Notes under the pieces: model-generated | The model's database searches: none | What the model saw: the letters and a program-made list of their open reading frames with translations, nothing else | Told to the model about the DNA's origin: nothing | Source: Ruminiclostridium sp. | Lineage (GTDB): Bacteria > Bacillota_A > Clostridia > Oscillospirales > Ruminococcaceae | Direction: 5' to 3' | Assembly (NCBI GenBank): GCA_017550775.1 | Contig: JAFZOA010000382.1 | Span: forward strand, 1 to 7,139 | DNA: 7,139 nt | Program-made: the position numbers and the translations under genes | Part shown: piece after piece, positions 6,118-7,139 of the stretch | How the letters are laid out: every line of letters starts with the position of its first letter | Position numbering within the stretch: the stretch's first letter is position 1

Positions 6118-7139
6118 TAAACAACTGCGATAATACAAAGAAGGATGTTTTGCGACACAGCATACGTTTCAAGATCTGGCGGAGCTTCTTTCTGTTCACG
6201 GTCGCGATCCTAACGTTCCTGTTCATTTCCCAGGTAGTGCTGATGCCCGCGATATACCAGCTCATCAAGACGCAGGAGTGCATCTCCACCGCGTTCGAGA
6301 TCAAGAACGCCTGGAACACCGACTACCTCAACACCGTCATCGACGAGAACGCAAAAAACAAGCAGCTCGGCATTCTTATCCACTTTCCCACCTCCTCGAT
6401 AGGCGGGCTTCCGTTCACCTATTCCCGGGATACCACAGGCTCGTCGGTCTCGATAGACAGGCGTGTGAGCGACGAAATGGTGGAGGAGCTTCGCAACTCA
6501 AAGACCGGTATGCTGTTCTTTCCGGTAAAGGACGATACAAAGCAGTCCTTTCTGCTCGCGACTTACGTCGGAACGTCGGAGGAGCCGAGCGGCTACATCT
6601 TCATCTATGCTTTCCTTGAACCTACCGGCACCACGACGCAGATACTCGCGAACATCTTCCTGATGTCCTCGCTGGCAATTTTCCTGCTGTCGCTGATCGT
6701 GTCGCTGATAATCTCGTCCAGCATTTCAAAGCCGATACGCAGGATATCCGGCTCCGCACATAAGCTCATCACCGGCGAGTTTGACGTTCAGGCGTCGCCC
6801 CATGACTACAGCGAGATCGTCGTGCTCACGGACAACCTGAACAAGGCCTCCGCGGAGATAAGCAAGACCGAGAAGCTGAGAAAAGACCTGCTCGCGAACG
6901 TTTCCCACGACCTGCGTACGCCCCTCACCATGATTAAGGCGTATGCGGAGATGATACGCGATCTTTCGGGCAACAATCCCGAGAAGCGCGAAAAGCACCT
7001 CGGGGTCATAATCGACGAGTCCGACCGGCTCAACCTGCTTGTGAACGACATTCTCAACCTGTCGAAGCTACAGAGCGGAGCTATGGAAATGGATCGGCGC
7101 GTGATAGATTTCAGTGCGCTGATAAAAGACATCGTTTCC
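6114..7139 (+). CDS. membrane sensor histidine kinase, 3' end cut by window edge
   Basis: The frame is open from the ATG at 6114 to the right edge, giving 342 residues. A membrane helix spans about 24-48 (FFLFTVAILTFLFISQVVLM). An extracellular sensor segment of about 128 residues follows (49-176), then a second membrane helix (177-201) and a HAMP linker (about 200-252, starting ISKPIRRIS). The HisKA dimerisation domain follows from 253, with the H-box NVSHDLRTPL and the phospho-accepting His265. The ATPase domain lies outside the window. The extracellular part shows no family I can name. The ATG overlaps the regulator's stop, so the two form one coupled operon and a cognate pair. That ATG lacks a clear ribosome binding site; an in-frame TTG at 6150 with AAGGA 4 nt upstream is an alternative start that would remove 12 residues. 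Confidence 0.93.
   Translation, partial: MINNCDNTKKDVLRHSIRFKIWRSFFLFTVAILTFLFISQVVLMPAIYQLIKTQECISTAFEIKNAWNTDYLNTVIDENAKNKQLGILIHFPTSSIGGLPFTYSRDTTGSSVSIDRRVSDEMVEELRNSKTGMLFFPVKDDTKQSFLLATYVGTSEEPSGYIFIYAFLEPTGTTTQILANIFLMSSLAIFLLSLIVSLIISSSISKPIRRISGSAHKLITGEFDVQASPHDYSEIVVLTDNLNKASAEISKTEKLRKDLLANVSHDLRTPLTMIKAYAEMIRDLSGNNPEKREKHLGVIIDESDRLNLLVNDILNLSKLQSGAMEMDRRVIDFSALIKDIVS

Noticed and set aside
4690..6319. Minus-strand open frames opposite the pseudokinase, regulator and kinase genes
   Set aside because: All are shadows of genes with clear family features or coupled starts on the plus strand.

Overview
This window most likely comes from the chromosome of a Gram-positive anaerobe of the class Clostridia, probably an Oscillospiraceae/Ruminococcus-like gut bacterium. 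That assignment is inferred from moderate GC content, strong purine-rich (GGAGG-like) ribosome binding sites, AT-rich promoters close to the TTGACA/TATAAT consensus, a DUF896 (YnzC-like) gene typical of Firmicutes, and the style of the OmpR-type two-component pair. No rRNA, tRNA, CRISPR or mobile element was seen.

Left part, minus strand (1-3125): the last two steps of arginine biosynthesis. argG (argininosuccinate synthase) is followed by argH (argininosuccinate lyase), and then by a GNAT acetyltransferase whose start codon overlaps the argH stop (ATGA) and which runs off the left edge. A 13-bp perfect hairpin lies between argG and argH. argG has a TTGACA-16-TATAAT promoter set in an AT-rich region full of TGAAT/TGCAT-type half-sites that resemble ArgR/AhrC ARG boxes.

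Middle part, plus strand (3291-5092): a divergent three-gene operon behind a perfect-consensus promoter (TTGACA-17-TATAAT). It encodes a small XRE/Cro-CI-type regulator, a 67-residue DUF896/UPF0291 protein, and a 349-residue protein that I read as a soluble degenerate histidine kinase. The last protein has a PAS-like N-terminus, a helical DHp-like middle and an HATPase-like fold outline, but no recognisable phospho-accepting histidine box, N-box or G-boxes. The last two genes overlap by 4 bp. This operon is the least conventional part of the window.

Right part, plus strand (5093-7139): a 350-bp intergenic region followed by an OmpR/PhoB-family response regulator and a membrane histidine kinase (3' end cut by the window edge), again with an ATGA overlap. 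The intergenic region holds three 7-bp direct repeats at an 11-bp period placed where a -35 box would sit, a TATAAT box, two small hairpins, a short Ile-rich open frame, and a strong intrinsic terminator (14-position stem, 8 T) about 40 bp before the regulator's start codon. The pair therefore looks autoregulated through a Pho-box-like operator and additionally controlled by premature termination in its leader. Alternatively, the leader is released as a small RNA of about 150 nt.
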